In this document: one piece after another, positions 28,397 through 37,405 of the stretch
Layout: each line of letters opens with the position of its first letter
How positions within the stretch are numbered: position 1 is the stretch's first letter
Source: Alphaproteobacteria bacterium
GTDB taxonomy: Bacteria > Pseudomonadota > Alphaproteobacteria > UBA828
DNA: 64,000 nucleotides
NCBI GenBank assembly: GCA_011523425.1
Contig: WTGU01000056.1
Location: 1-64,000, forward strand
Direction of reading: 5' to 3'
Made by a program: the position numbers and the translations under genes
Notes under the pieces: model-generated
The model's database searches: none
The model's input: the letters and a program-made list of their open reading frames with translations, nothing else
What the model was told of the DNA's origin: nothing

Positions 28397-29130
28397 ATCA
28401 TGGCCATGCCGCCGTTGACGTGGAGCGTCTGCCCGGTGACGTAGCGGGCCTCCTCGCTCGCCAGATAGACGCACGCGGCTGCGACGTCGCCCCCCTCGCC
28501 GAAGCGCCTGGCCGGAATCGCGCCGAGCAGCGTCTCCTTCTGGGTATCCGACAGCGCGTCGGTCATCGCCGTCTCGATGAACCCCGGAGCCACGCAGTTG
28601 GCGGTGACCCCGCGCGCCGCCGCTTCCGCCGCGAGCGCCTTCACCATCCCCGCGAGGCCGGCCTTGGAGGCGGCGTAGTTGGCCTGGCCGGCATTGCCGG
28701 TCGTGCCCACCACCGAGGTGATGAAGATGAGCCGCCCCCAGCGCTGGCGGATCATGCCGCGCAGGCAGGCGCGCGCCAGCACGAAGCCCGCGCTGAGATT
28801 GACTTCCAGGACCTCCTGCCAGTCCTCGTCCTTCATCCTGAGGGCGAGGCCGTCGCGGGTGATGCCGCCGCAATGCACCAGGATGGCGGGCGCGCCCAGC
28901 GCGTCCGCCGCCCGCTCGGGCAGCGCCGCGAGCGCATCGCGGTCGGCAAGATCGCAGGGCAGCGCGCACGCGCCCTGACCGAGCCGCGCGGCGAGCGCCT
29001 CCAAGGCATCCGCCCGCCGGCCCGAGAGCGCCACGGCCGCGCCCTGGCTGTGCAGGGCCTCGGCGATAGCGCCGCCGATACCGCCCGAGGCGCCCGTCAC
29101 CAGCGCCACCTTCCCCGACAGATCGAACAT
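28393..29130 (-). CDS. fabG: 3-oxoacyl-ACP reductase (FabG)
   Basis: A 245-residue NADPH-dependent SDR enzyme of fatty acid elongation. It has the TGASGGIGGAIA cofactor motif, the catalytic Tyr/Lys in NYAASKAG with the preceding serine in ITSVVG, and the C-terminal YVTGQTLHVNGGMAMI typical of FabG. It lies 35 bases after fabD. The TGA stop falls within the palindromic end of repeat R1 copy 1, so transcription termination and the stop codon coincide physically. Confidence 0.96.
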   Translation of the reverse strand: MFDLSGKVALVTGASGGIGGAIAEALHSQGAAVALSGRRADALEALAARLGQGACALPCDLADRDALAALPERAADALGAPAILVHCGGITRDGLALRMKDEDWQEVLEVNLSAGFVLARACLRGMIRQRWGRLIFITSVVGTTGNAGQANYAASKAGLAGMVKALAAEAAARGVTANCVAPGFIETAMTDALSDTQKETLLGAIPARRFGEGGDVAAACVYLASEEARYVTGQTLHVNGGMAMI

Positions 29131-29165
29131 CCCTCGCCGCTCCCTGCTCTTGCCGTCCGCTGCCT

Positions 29166-30110
29166 CTAAGCCGCCTGCTCCAGCAGGGCCTCGACCTCGG
29201 CGACCGTGCCGACCGAACAGGCGACGAGCCCCCGGTCGATACGCCGCGCAAGGCCGCTGAGCACCTTCCCGGCGCCGACCTCGATCAGCGTGCCCACGCC
29301 GTCTTCCGCCATGTTCAGCACGCTCTCTCGCCAGCGCACCATCGCCGTCACCTGGCGCACGAGCAATGCCGGCACCTCGGCGGCGTCCGTCACCGGCCGG
29401 GCGGTGACGTTGGCGACGACCGGCACCGCGAGCGGCATGAACTCGACCTCCCGGAACGCCGCCGCCATGGTCTCCGCCGCAGGCGCCAGCAGCGGCGAGT
29501 GGAAGGGGGCGCTGACCGGCAGCATGACGGCCCGCCGCACGCCGTGGTCCGGAGCCAGCGCGACCGCGCGCTCCACCGCAGACGCGGCGCCGCTGACGAC
29601 GACCTGGCCCGGCGCGTTGTCGTTGCCGATCACGCAGACCTCGCCTCCCGCCGCCGCCCCGGCGATCGCCTCGGCCTGGGCGAGATCGGCGCCGAGCAGC
29701 GCGGCCATGGCGCCGGCGCCCACCGGCACCGCCCGCTGCATCGCCTCGCCGCGCAGGCGCAGCAGGCGCGCCGCGTCGCCGAGCGCGAGGCAACCAGCGC
29801 CGGCGAGCGCCGTGTACTCGCCCAGCGAATGGCCGGCGACGAACGCGGCCTTCTCGCCGAGGCGCCAGCGGCCCTCGGCCTCAAGCGTGCGAATGACCGC
29901 AAGCGAGACCGCCATGAGCGCCGGCTGCGCGTTTCTGGTCAGCGTGAGCTCGTCGTCGTCGCCCTCGAACATGAGCCGCGAGAGGGGCTCGCCGAGGGCG
30001 TCGTCGACCTCCTCGAACACGGCGCGGGATGCCGGGAACGCGTCGTGAAGGTCGCGGCCCATGCCGACCGCCTGGGAGCCCTGACCGGGAAAGACGATGG
30101 CTGTCTTCAT
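29166..30110 (-). CDS. fabD: Malonyl-CoA:ACP transacylase (FabD)
   Basis: A 314-residue enzyme that loads malonyl groups on ACP. The nucleophile is Ser95 in AGHSLGEYTALA; the opening FPGQGSQAVGMG and the APFHSPLL segment with the catalytic histidine are intact. It is the first gene of the fab run and is divergent from rpsF across a 251-bp intergenic region. Confidence 0.96.
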   Translation of the reverse strand: MKTAIVFPGQGSQAVGMGRDLHDAFPASRAVFEEVDDALGEPLSRLMFEGDDDELTLTRNAQPALMAVSLAVIRTLEAEGRWRLGEKAAFVAGHSLGEYTALAGAGCLALGDAARLLRLRGEAMQRAVPVGAGAMAALLGADLAQAEAIAGAAAGGEVCVIGNDNAPGQVVVSGAASAVERAVALAPDHGVRRAVMLPVSAPFHSPLLAPAAETMAAAFREVEFMPLAVPVVANVTARPVTDAAEVPALLVRQVTAMVRWRESVLNMAEDGVGTLIEVGAGKVLSGLARRIDRGLVACSVGTVAEVEALLEQAA

Positions 30111-30247
30111 CCGAGAGACCGTCGCGCGTCCGAGAGATGTCCGCGTGCGCGGCGCTACTCACCACGCGGCCCGGCACCTGTCAAGCGAGGCCGCTTCGAG
30201 GTCGTCTCCTGCATCGCGTCTTGGCGGCGGGGTTCCCGGCGGGCGTC

Positions 30248-30275
30248 TTGCGCGGCGGGAGCGATGATGTATAGT
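30248..30275 (+). promoter_or_regulatory. Sigma70-type promoter of rpsF operon
   Basis: TTGCGC (-35) and TATAGT (-10) separated by 16 bases, with the -10 ending 86 bases before the rpsF ATG. This is the best-formed promoter in the window and would leave an 80-base leader in which ribosomal autoregulation could act. Confidence 0.6.
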
Positions 30276-30361
30276 CCGCCGCCTGGGTCCGCCGCCCCGC
30301 CGCGCTGCAGGGCGGGCGGGCCGTCACGCGCCGCGACCGATACTCAGGAGAACAGCGCCGC

Positions 30362-30925
30362 ATGCCGCTCTACGAGAGCACCTTCATCGCGCGCCCGGAT
30401 ATCTCGTCCCAGCAGGTGGACGGCCTTGCCGAGCAGTTCCGCGAGATTCTCACGGACGCCGGCGGCGCCGTCGCCAAGACCGAGTATTGGGGGCTGCGCA
30501 GCCTGGCCTACCGCATCAAGAAGAACCGCAAGGGCCACTACTACTTCATGAACATCGATGCGCCGGCGGAAGCGATCGCCGCGATGGAGCGCACGATGCG
30601 CATCAACGAGGACGTGATCCGCTACCTGACAGTGCGGGTGGAGGAGCACGATCCCAACCCGGCGCCGCTGACCCAGTCGCGCGGGCGCGGACGCGACGGG
30701 CGCTCCGGCCGCGGCGGCAGGTGGGAAAGCCGCGGCGGCGAGGGCCGGCGCCGCGAGGACGATGGCGAGCGCGGCGACCGCGGCGAGCGCGGTGAGCAGG
30801 GCCGCGAGCGGCGCGACGCTAAGCCGCAGGACGCCGCCGCGCCGGCGGACGAAGCGAGCGCTGCCGGCGAGGACCGATCGAGCGCTGGCGAAGGCGGCGG
30901 CGGCGAGGAGAAGAGCGATGGTTGA
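30362..30925 (+). CDS. rpsF: 30S ribosomal protein S6, extended C-terminus
   Basis: A 187-residue S6. The globular core is residues 1 to about 100 ([56 protein letters not shown]). The remaining ~85 residues form a tail that begins with RG/RGG-like repeats ([16 protein letters not shown]), continues with alternating Arg/Glu/Asp/Gly, and ends Ala/Glu/Gly-rich. Most bacterial S6 proteins have 95-135 residues. First gene of rpsF-rpsR-rplI; its stop overlaps the rpsR start. Confidence 0.93.
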   Translation: MPLYESTFIARPDISSQQVDGLAEQFREILTDAGGAVAKTEYWGLRSLAYRIKKNRKGHYYFMNIDAPAEAIAAMERTMRINEDVIRYLTVRVEEHDPNPAPLTQSRGRGRDGRSGRGGRWESRGGEGRRREDDGERGDRGERGEQGRERRDAKPQDAAAPADEASAAGEDRSSAGEGGGGEEKSDG

Positions 30926-31301
30926 GGGCGAACGGACCGAGGGCGCCGCACAGCCCGCCGGCGAAGGCCGGCCGGCACCGCCTGGCGGCCCGCGCGGCCG
31001 GCCGCCGCACGGCGCCCCGCGCCACGGCGGCCCGGGCGGCGGCCGCGGCGGCGGTGGCGTGCCCGTGGTGTCGTTCCCCAGGCGACCCTTCTTCCGGCGC
31101 AAGAAGTCGTGTCCGTTCAGCGGGCCCAACGCGCCGAAGATCGACTATCGCGACGTCAAGCTCCTCCAGCGCTTCCTCTCCGAGCGCGGGAAGATCGTGC
31201 CGAGCCGCATCACCGCGGTGTCGGCCAAGAAGCAGCGGGAGCTCGCGCGGGCTATCAAGCGCGCGCGCCATCTGGCGCTTCTGCCCTACGTCATCAAGTA
31301 G
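30918..31301 (+). CDS. rpsR: 30S ribosomal protein S18, extended N-terminus
   Basis: A 127-residue S18. The canonical domain begins near residue 52 ([14 protein letters not shown], then [28 protein letters not shown] and the ending [13 protein letters not shown]). The first ~50 residues are a Gly/Pro/Arg-rich extension absent from ordinary S18 (75-90 residues). The ATG at 30918 overlaps the rpsF stop by eight bases; a start at a later in-frame codon would drop the extension, but no ATG and no clear GTG with ribosome-binding site precede the core. Confidence 0.9.
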   Translation: MVEGERTEGAAQPAGEGRPAPPGGPRGRPPHGAPRHGGPGGGRGGGGVPVVSFPRRPFFRRKKSCPFSGPNAPKIDYRDVKLLQRFLSERGKIVPSRITAVSAKKQRELARAIKRARHLALLPYVIK

Positions 31302-31371
31302 CATCGGCTAGCCGGACATCGCCCGGCGCCAGCGGCGCGGCCGGGCGATCCGCCAAGCGGGGAACAGGGGC

Positions 31372-32076
31372 ATGGAAGTCATCTTGCTCGAGAGGATCGA
31401 GAAGCTCGGCGGGATGGGCGACGTCGTCGGGGTGAAGGACGGCTATGCCCGCAATTTCCTGCTGCCGCGCAAGAAGGCCCTTCGCGCCACGCCCGAGAAC
31501 ATGGAGCGCTTCGAGCGCGAGCGCGAGGCGCTGGAGCAGTTGAACGGCGACCGGCGCGACGCGGCGCGCTCGGCGGCAACCCGGCTGGAGGGCGAGAGCA
31601 TCATCCTCATCCGCCAGGCGAGCGACACGCTCCAGCTCTATGGCTCGGTCAGCGCGCGCGACATCGCCGAGGAGATGAGCGGGCGCGGCGCCGAGGTCAG
31701 GCGCCAGCAGGTGCGCCTCGACCGCCCGATCAAGGCGCTCGGCGTTCACGAGGTACGGATCGCGCTGCACCCGGAGGTGACGGTGATCGTCAAGGTCAAC
31801 GTCGCGCGCTCGCCGGAGGAGGCCGAGATCCAGGCCCGCGGCGGCACCATCCTCGACGAGGTCGACGACGAGGCGGACGAGGCTGCGCCCGCCGAGCCGT
31901 CTGCGGTGGAGACCGCCGACGGCGGCGACACCCCGGAGGCCGACGCCTCGGTAGACGAGGCCGGGGGCAGCGACGCTCCGGAGGCGCAAGCCGTGGCCGA
32001 TGAGGCCGGGCCCGAGGACGAAAGCGGACCTGCGAGCGAAAGCGCCCCCGAGGACGAAGGCGCCCCCCGCGACTAG
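31372..32076 (+). CDS. rplI: 50S ribosomal protein L9, acidic C-terminal tail
   Basis: A 234-residue L9. The core (about 1-155) has the N-terminal RNA-binding domain MEVILLERIEKLGGMGDVV with GYARNFLLPRKKA, the connecting helix, and the C-terminal domain (LYGSVSARDIAEEM, ALGVHEVRIALHPEVT). From about 156 onward follows an 80-residue tail almost entirely Asp, Glu, Ala, Ser, Pro and Gly. Typical L9 is about 150-200 residues. It lies 70 bases after rpsR. Confidence 0.93.
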   Translation: MEVILLERIEKLGGMGDVVGVKDGYARNFLLPRKKALRATPENMERFEREREALEQLNGDRRDAARSAATRLEGESIILIRQASDTLQLYGSVSARDIAEEMSGRGAEVRRQQVRLDRPIKALGVHEVRIALHPEVTVIVKVNVARSPEEAEIQARGGTILDEVDDEADEAAPAEPSAVETADGGDTPEADASVDEAGGSDAPEAQAVADEAGPEDESGPASESAPEDEGAPRD

Positions 32077-32100
32077 GAAGGAAGCCCCGGACGACACGCC

Positions 32101-33315
32101 GTGCTGGTCGCGCCCCTTCTGCGGACACTGATGAAGCGGGGCTCGCTCCGCGTGGTGGACGCGCGCGGCACGCTCCATACATTCTCTGGCGAGCCGGGGC
32201 CGACGGTCACCATCCGGCTGCACGATCGCTCGCTGCACTGGAAGCTGCTCTTGAACCCGCGTCTCGCGGTCGGCGAGGCCTACATGGACGGCACGCTGAC
32301 GCTGGAAGACGACGCGACCGTGCGCGACTTCCTGCACCTGGTCGGCGCCAACCTCCACCTGCTCGACGAGAACACCGTTATCAAGGCGCGCAACTGGCTC
32401 GCGCAGTGGGTGCGCCCGCTCCAGCAGCACAACCCCATCGGCCGCGCGCGGCAGAACGTGGCCCATCACTACGATCTGTCGGACGATCTCTACGACCTCT
32501 TCCTCGACCCGGACAGGCAATACTCCTGCGCCTATTTCGACACCCCCAACCACACGCTGGAGCAAGCCCAGCACGCCAAGAAGCGGCATCTCGCCTCGAA
32601 GCTCCTGCTCGAGCGGCCGGGGCTCTCCGTGCTCGACATCGGCTCGGGCTGGGGCGGGCTCGGCATCTATCTTCACCAGGAGACCGGCGCGAGCGTCACC
32701 GGGCTCACACTGTCGCGCGAGCAGCAGGCCTACGCCGCCGAGCGCACGAAGACGCTCGGCATCGATGACCGGGTCGCCTTCCACCTCCGCGACTATCGCG
32801 AGGACACGGGCAGCTACGACCGCATCGTCTCGGTCGGCATGTTCGAGCATGTGGGCGTCAAGCACTATCCCGAGTTCTTCCGCAAGGTGGAGCGGCTCCT
32901 GAAGGAGGATGGCGTCGCGCTCCTCCACACCATCGCCCGCTGGGACGGCCCGAGCGTCACCAATCCGTGGCTGCGCAAGTACATTTTCCCGGGCGGCTAT
33001 TGCCCCTCGCTTTCCGAGGTGTTCGCCGCCATCGAGCAGACCGGCCTCAAGTCGCTGGACGTCGAGCTGCTCCGCCTCCACTACGCCGACACGCTCAAGC
33101 ACTGGTCGCGCAACTTCGCCGCGAGCCGCGAGCGGGTGAAGGCGATCTACGACGAGCGCTTCTGCCGGATGTGGGAGTTCTATCTCGCCGGCGCCGAGGC
33201 GGCCTTCCGCCATCAGGACCACATGGTGGCCCAGATCCAGCTCGCCCGGCGCCAGGACGCGGCCCCGCTCACCCGCGACTACATGGTGGACTGGGAGCGC
33301 GCCCACCCCGCCTGA
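32101..33315 (+). CDS. cfa: Cyclopropane-fatty-acyl-phospholipid synthase
   Basis: A 404-residue SAM-dependent enzyme that adds a methylene bridge across unsaturated acyl chains of membrane phospholipids. An N-terminal lipid-binding region (GEAYMDGTLTLED) precedes the methyltransferase core with VLDIGSGWGGLGIYL, the ARQNVAHHYDLSDDLYDLFLD segment, YSCAYF, and SVGMFEHVG. The GTG at 32101 is used as start, 24 bases after rplI. It sits between rplI and dnaB, which are often closer together. Confidence 0.93.
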   Translation: MLVAPLLRTLMKRGSLRVVDARGTLHTFSGEPGPTVTIRLHDRSLHWKLLLNPRLAVGEAYMDGTLTLEDDATVRDFLHLVGANLHLLDENTVIKARNWLAQWVRPLQQHNPIGRARQNVAHHYDLSDDLYDLFLDPDRQYSCAYFDTPNHTLEQAQHAKKRHLASKLLLERPGLSVLDIGSGWGGLGIYLHQETGASVTGLTLSREQQAYAAERTKTLGIDDRVAFHLRDYREDTGSYDRIVSVGMFEHVGVKHYPEFFRKVERLLKEDGVALLHTIARWDGPSVTNPWLRKYIFPGGYCPSLSEVFAAIEQTGLKSLDVELLRLHYADTLKHWSRNFAASRERVKAIYDERFCRMWEFYLAGAEAAFRHQDHMVAQIQLARRQDAAPLTRDYMVDWERAHPA

Positions 33316-33551
33316 GCGCGCCGGGCTTTCGGCGGTACTTCACATCCGCACCGCGCCGCCGGTCGGCGCCCGGCACCAGGAAGCGCCCGGTTTCCCCGCA
33401 TTCCACGGGATGTGGAAAACCCTTTCCGCGCGTTCCCCGCGATCCCCGCCTTTCACGGTTTTCGACATCCCGCGCGGGAGCACGCCGCCCGGGTCCGTGT
33501 TCTCCCCGGTATCCCCGCGTTCCAGGCGTGGAGCGAACGGTTCCGCGCGTG

Positions 33552-33557
33552 TATATC
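33552..33557 (+). promoter_or_regulatory. -10-like hexamer before dnaB
   Basis: TATATC ends six bases before the dnaB ATG at 33564. No ribosome-binding site other than GAGGG directly abutting the start is seen. It would give a leaderless or near-leaderless transcript. Confidence 0.35.
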
Positions 33558-33563
33558 GAGGGC

Positions 33564-35063
33564 ATGGCCACGCGCGTTCCCCTCGAGGAAGCAACGACAG
33601 AGACGCCGGGCTATCGCTCCCCGCCGAGCAATCTCGAAGCCGAGCAGGCGCTCCTCGGCGCCCTGCTGGTGAACAACGAAGCCGCCAGCCTGGTCAGCGC
33701 CTTCCTGCTGGCGGAGCATTTCCTGCTGCCGGTGCACGGCCGCATCTACGACGCGGTCCTCCGCATGATCGAACGCGGGCAGATCGCCAACCCGGTGACG
33801 CTGAAGCACTTCTTCGAGCGTGACGAGGGGCTTGAGGAAGCCGGCGGCGGTCAGTACCTGGCGCGGCTCGCGGCGTCCGCCGTGACCGTGATCAACGCCG
33901 AGCACTACGGGCGCGCCATCCACGATCTCGCGCTGCGGCGCGCGCTGGTCGGCATCGGCGAGGACGTGGTGAACGAGGCCTACGACGGGCCGCCGGACCA
34001 GCCGGCGTCCGAGCAGATCGAGGAGGCCGAGCATAAGCTCTACCAGCTCTCCGAGGAGGGCAGGGTCGACCCCGGCGGGCAGGACTTCGCGTCGCCGCTC
34101 GCCAGCGCCGTCGAGATGATCGAGCGGGCCTACAAGCGGGACACCCATCTGACCGGCGCGCCGACCGGCTTCAACGATCTCGACCGCCTGCTGGGCGGGC
34201 TGCATCCATCCGACCTCGTCATCCTGGCCGGCCGCCCCGGCATGGGGAAGACGGCGCTCGCCACCAACATCGCCTTCAACGCCGCCTCGCGCTTCGACGA
34301 AGGCAGCGACGGGCCGGACGGCAAGCGGCCGGGCGACGGCGCGAGGGTCGCCTTCTTCTCGCTGGAAATGTCGGCCGAGCAGCTCGCGACCCGCATTCTC
34401 GCCGAGCAGACCGGCATCCCGTCCGACAAGCTCAGGCGCGGCGAGGTGCGCGACGCCGACTTCGGCGAGATCGTCAAGGCCAGCCGGGAGATGGAGGTGC
34501 TGCCGCTCTTCATCGACGATTCGCCGGCGCTCACCATCGCCGGCCTGCGCGCCCGCGCCCGCCGACTGAAGCGCCGTCACGGCATCTCGCTGATCGTCGT
34601 CGACTACCTGCAGCTCATGCGGCCGACCACGAGCATGCGCCTCAACAACCGGGTGCAGGAGGTATCGGAGATCACCCAGGGCCTCAAGGCGCTGGCCAAG
34701 GACCTGAACCTGCCCGTGCTCGCGCTCTCGCAGCTCAGCCGCGCCGTGGAGAGCCGGGACGACAAGCGGCCGCAGCTCGCCGACCTGCGCGAATCCGGCT
34801 CGATCGAGCAGGATGCGGACGTGGTCATGTTCATCTACCGCGAGCAGTACTATCTCGAGCGTCGGGAGCCTGCCGTGGACAACGCCACCGACCATGCCGA
34901 GTGGCAGGAGAAGATGGAGAAGGTCCACAACAAGGCGGAGATCATCATCGCCAAGCAGCGCCACGGTCCCACCGGCAAGGTGGACCTCTACTTCAACGCC
35001 CTGCTGACCAAGTTCGACAATCTCGACTCCGTCCACACCGCGGACGAGGCCCCCCCGTTCTAG
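33564..35063 (+). CDS. dnaB: Replicative DNA helicase DnaB
   Basis: A 499-residue hexameric helicase that unwinds DNA at the fork. The N-terminal domain starts with SNLEAEQALLGALLVNNEA; the RecA-like motor domain contains Walker A AGRPGMGKTALA, Walker B (LIVVDYLQLM), the arginine-containing QLSRAVESRDDKRP and DLRESGSIEQDADVV loops. No intein is present at the usual P-loop or ESGSIEQ sites. The 248-bp upstream region has no gene but holds three imperfect repeats of CCCCGC-N-TTCCA type. Confidence 0.97.
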   Translation: MATRVPLEEATTETPGYRSPPSNLEAEQALLGALLVNNEAASLVSAFLLAEHFLLPVHGRIYDAVLRMIERGQIANPVTLKHFFERDEGLEEAGGGQYLARLAASAVTVINAEHYGRAIHDLALRRALVGIGEDVVNEAYDGPPDQPASEQIEEAEHKLYQLSEEGRVDPGGQDFASPLASAVEMIERAYKRDTHLTGAPTGFNDLDRLLGGLHPSDLVILAGRPGMGKTALATNIAFNAASRFDEGSDGPDGKRPGDGARVAFFSLEMSAEQLATRILAEQTGIPSDKLRRGEVRDADFGEIVKASREMEVLPLFIDDSPALTIAGLRARARRLKRRHGISLIVVDYLQLMRPTTSMRLNNRVQEVSEITQGLKALAKDLNLPVLALSQLSRAVESRDDKRPQLADLRESGSIEQDADVVMFIYREQYYLERREPAVDNATDHAEWQEKMEKVHNKAEIIIAKQRHGPTGKVDLYFNALLTKFDNLDSVHTADEAPPF

Positions 35064-35090
35064 GCGCCGCGGGTGCTCGCTCCCGCAAAT

Positions 35091-35105
35091 GTTCTTGTAA
35101 TGTTC
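35091..35105 (+). promoter_or_regulatory. LexA (SOS) box, alphaproteobacterial type
   Basis: GTTC-N7-GTTC (GTTCTTGTAATGTTC), the direct-repeat LexA box of alphaproteobacteria, lies 24 bases before the start of the radical SAM gene. An A/T-rich stretch around it stands out from the GC-rich surroundings. It overlaps the expected -35 region, so LexA binding would repress the gene. Confidence 0.75.
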
Positions 35106-35129
35106 TTATTTCTCGCATAGCCTGCGAGC

Positions 35130-36194
35130 ATGAGGGAGGTGCGCAAGGGGCGGGGGGCGGCGAGCAACCGGAGCGGGCGCTACGAGCGCCACCGGCACGA
35201 GGCGTTCGACGACGGCTGGGGCACCATCGACGAGGAGCCGGCACCGCTCGGGACCGAGGTGCGCCCGGACGCGAGCCGCACGGTGATCGCGCGCAACGCC
35301 TCGCCCGACCTCGGCTTCGACCGCTCCATCAACGTCTATCGCGGCTGCGAGCACGGCTGCGTCTATTGCTACGCCCGCCCCACCCACGCCTTTCTCGGCC
35401 TGTCGCCCGGCCAGGACTTCGAGAGCCGAATCTTCGCCAAGCACGATGCCCCCGCCCAGCTCGAACGCGAGCTCGCCCGTCCGGGCTACACCTGCCGCAT
35501 GATCGCCATGGGCACCAACACCGACCCCTACCAGCCGACCGAGCGGCGCCTCGCGCTCACGCGGGGGGTGCTCGAGGTGCTGGAGCGCTGCGAGCATCCC
35601 GTCGGCATCGTCACCAAGTCGGCGCTGGTCGTGCGCGACGCCGACATCCTCTCCCGCATGGCCCGGCGCCGGCTGGCCACCGTGTCGCTCTCGGTCACGA
35701 CGCTGGACCGCGATCTCGCCCGCACCATGGAGCCGCGCGCCTCGACCCCGGCCAAGCGGCTGGAAGCGATGAAGGCGCTCGGCGCGGCGGGCGTGCCGGT
35801 GGGGGTGATGGTGGCGCCCATCGTGCCGGGCCTCACCGACCACGAGATGGAGGGGATCCTGGAGGCCGCGCATGCGGCGGGCGCGGGCCGCGCGGGCTAT
35901 GTCCTGCTGCGGCTGCCGCGCGAGGTGCGGGAGCTCTTTCTGGAGTGGCTCTCCGTCCATGCGCCGAACAGGGCCGGGCGCGTCGTCTCGCTGCTGCAGG
36001 GGATGCGCGACGGCGCGCTCAACGACCCGCACTTCGACTCCCGCATGACAGGCAAGGGGCCCTATGCCGCATTGCTGGCCGCGCGTTTCGCCAGGGCGAC
36101 GCAGCGGCTCGGCCTCGCGCGCCGCGGGCCCGGCCTCGATACCGAGCGCTTCCGCCCGCCCTCGCGCGATCCGGCCCAGCTCGCTCTCCTCTGA
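35130..36194 (+). CDS. PA0069-family radical SAM protein
   Basis: A 354-residue radical SAM enzyme. The [4Fe-4S] cluster motif CX3CX2C is C73-E-H-G-C77-V-Y-C80 in INVYRGCEHGCVYCYARP. It is followed by TNTDPYQPTERR and SVTTLDRDLARTMEPRASTP, stretches shared with SplB/Rv2578c/PA0069-type proteins, some of which repair DNA photoproducts; this subgroup's reaction is not known to me. A LexA box overlaps its promoter, which fits a DNA-damage role. It is followed by rnhB after 24 bases. Confidence 0.88.
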   Translation: MREVRKGRGAASNRSGRYERHRHEAFDDGWGTIDEEPAPLGTEVRPDASRTVIARNASPDLGFDRSINVYRGCEHGCVYCYARPTHAFLGLSPGQDFESRIFAKHDAPAQLERELARPGYTCRMIAMGTNTDPYQPTERRLALTRGVLEVLERCEHPVGIVTKSALVVRDADILSRMARRRLATVSLSVTTLDRDLARTMEPRASTPAKRLEAMKALGAAGVPVGVMVAPIVPGLTDHEMEGILEAAHAAGAGRAGYVLLRLPREVRELFLEWLSVHAPNRAGRVVSLLQGMRDGALNDPHFDSRMTGKGPYAALLAARFARATQRLGLARRGPGLDTERFRPPSRDPAQLALL

Positions 36195-36218
36195 CCGGCG
36201 CCCGTGCTAGAAGGCGCC

Positions 36219-36869
36219 ATGGCAGGGAGGCGCGCGCCGCGGGCACGGCCCGATCTTTCGCTGGAAGCTGCGGCGGGCGTGCGCGTGGCCGGGGTCGACG
36301 AGGCCGGCCGCGGCCCCTGGGCCGGGCCCGTGGTGGCGGCCGCGGTGGTCTTCGCGGCGGACGGCCCGCCGCCGTCGCTGAGGGTCGCCGTCACCGATTC
36401 GAAGCTGCTGACGGCGGAGCGCCGCGCCGCCCTTCATCCGGCGATCCTGGCCTGTGCCGATGCCGCCACGGGCCTCGCCAGCGTCGCCGAGATCGACGCC
36501 ATGAACATCCTCCAGGCCACCCTGCTCGCCATGCGCCGCGCGGTCGCCCGGCTGGCGGAGGCGCCCGACGCCGTGCTGGTCGACGGCAACCGGGTTCCGC
36601 ACCTGCCCTGCCCGGCACGGGCGGTGGTGGGCGGCGACCGGCAGAGCCTCTCGATCGCCGCCGCCTCCATCGTCGCCAAGGTCACGCGCGACCGGCTGAT
36701 GGCGGAGCTCGCGGCGCACCACCCGGGCTATGGCTGGGAGCGCAACGCGGGCTACGGCACGGCGGAGCACCGGGCCGGCCTCGCGCGCCTCGGGCCCTGC
36801 GCGCTCCATCGGCGCTCCTTCCGCCCGATCCGCGCGCTGGTCGACGGGGCGGCGGAGGCATCTCCGTGA
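36219..36869 (+). CDS. rnhB: Ribonuclease HII
   Basis: A 216-residue nuclease removing misincorporated ribonucleotides and RNA from RNA-DNA hybrids. The active-site signature [14 protein letters not shown] (Asp27, Glu28) is near the N-terminus; [18 protein letters not shown] and the [12 protein letters not shown] segment follow. The ATG at 36219 is chosen; an in-frame GTG at 36204 would add five residues, but a -10-like TAGAAG six bases before 36219 overlaps that extension. The stop overlaps the following YkuD gene by four bases. Confidence 0.94.
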   Translation: MAGRRAPRARPDLSLEAAAGVRVAGVDEAGRGPWAGPVVAAAVVFAADGPPPSLRVAVTDSKLLTAERRAALHPAILACADAATGLASVAEIDAMNILQATLLAMRRAVARLAEAPDAVLVDGNRVPHLPCPARAVVGGDRQSLSIAAASIVAKVTRDRLMAELAAHHPGYGWERNAGYGTAEHRAGLARLGPCALHRRSFRPIRALVDGAAEASP

Positions 36870-37405
36870 GCAGGGCGCGCGCCGACGACCTCGTCGTCCG
36901 CCCGCCGGGCACGCTCCGCTGGCGCGGGCGCCGCTTCGCCTGCGCGATCGGCTGGGGCGGGGTGCGCGCGGACAAGCGCGAGGGCGACGGCGCGACGCCT
37001 GCCGGGCGCTTCCCGCTGCGCCGCGTCCTCTACCGGCCGGACCGCCTGGCCCCGCCCCGCACCGCGCTCCCCATCGCGCCGCTCGGCCCGCAGGACGGCT
37101 GGTGCGACGATGCCGGCCACAACCTCTACAACCGGCCGCTCGGCCTGCCCCACGCGGCCCGTCACGAGGCGCTGTGGCGCGAGGATCACGTCTACGACCT
37201 GATCGTCATCCTCGGCCACAACGACGACCCCGTCGTGCCGGGCATGGGCAGCGCGATCTTCCTGCACGTGGCCGGGCCGGACTATGCGCCGACCGCCGGC
37301 TGCGTCGCCCTGGCACAAGCCGATCTGCTGACGGTCCTGGCGGCCATCGGCCCGCGGGTCTGGCTCCGCGTGCCGCCAGCACCAGGTGCGACGCGCTTGA
37401 GCTAG
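36866..37405 (+). CDS. L,D-transpeptidase (YkuD) domain protein
   Basis: A 179-residue YkuD-fold protein. The active-site block reads [16 protein letters not shown], with His134 and nucleophilic Cys146; the usual S/T-H-G-C is T-A-G-C here, a variant seen in short alphaproteobacterial members. The N-terminal [21 protein letters not shown] motif is typical. No signal peptide is visible, so export, if needed for peptidoglycan cross-linking, is unexplained. GTG at 36866 overlaps the rnhB stop. The TAG stop lies at the first bases of repeat R1 copy 2. Confidence 0.82.
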   Translation: MSRARADDLVVRPPGTLRWRGRRFACAIGWGGVRADKREGDGATPAGRFPLRRVLYRPDRLAPPRTALPIAPLGPQDGWCDDAGHNLYNRPLGLPHAARHEALWREDHVYDLIVILGHNDDPVVPGMGSAIFLHVAGPDYAPTAGCVALAQADLLTVLAAIGPRVWLRVPPAPGATRLS

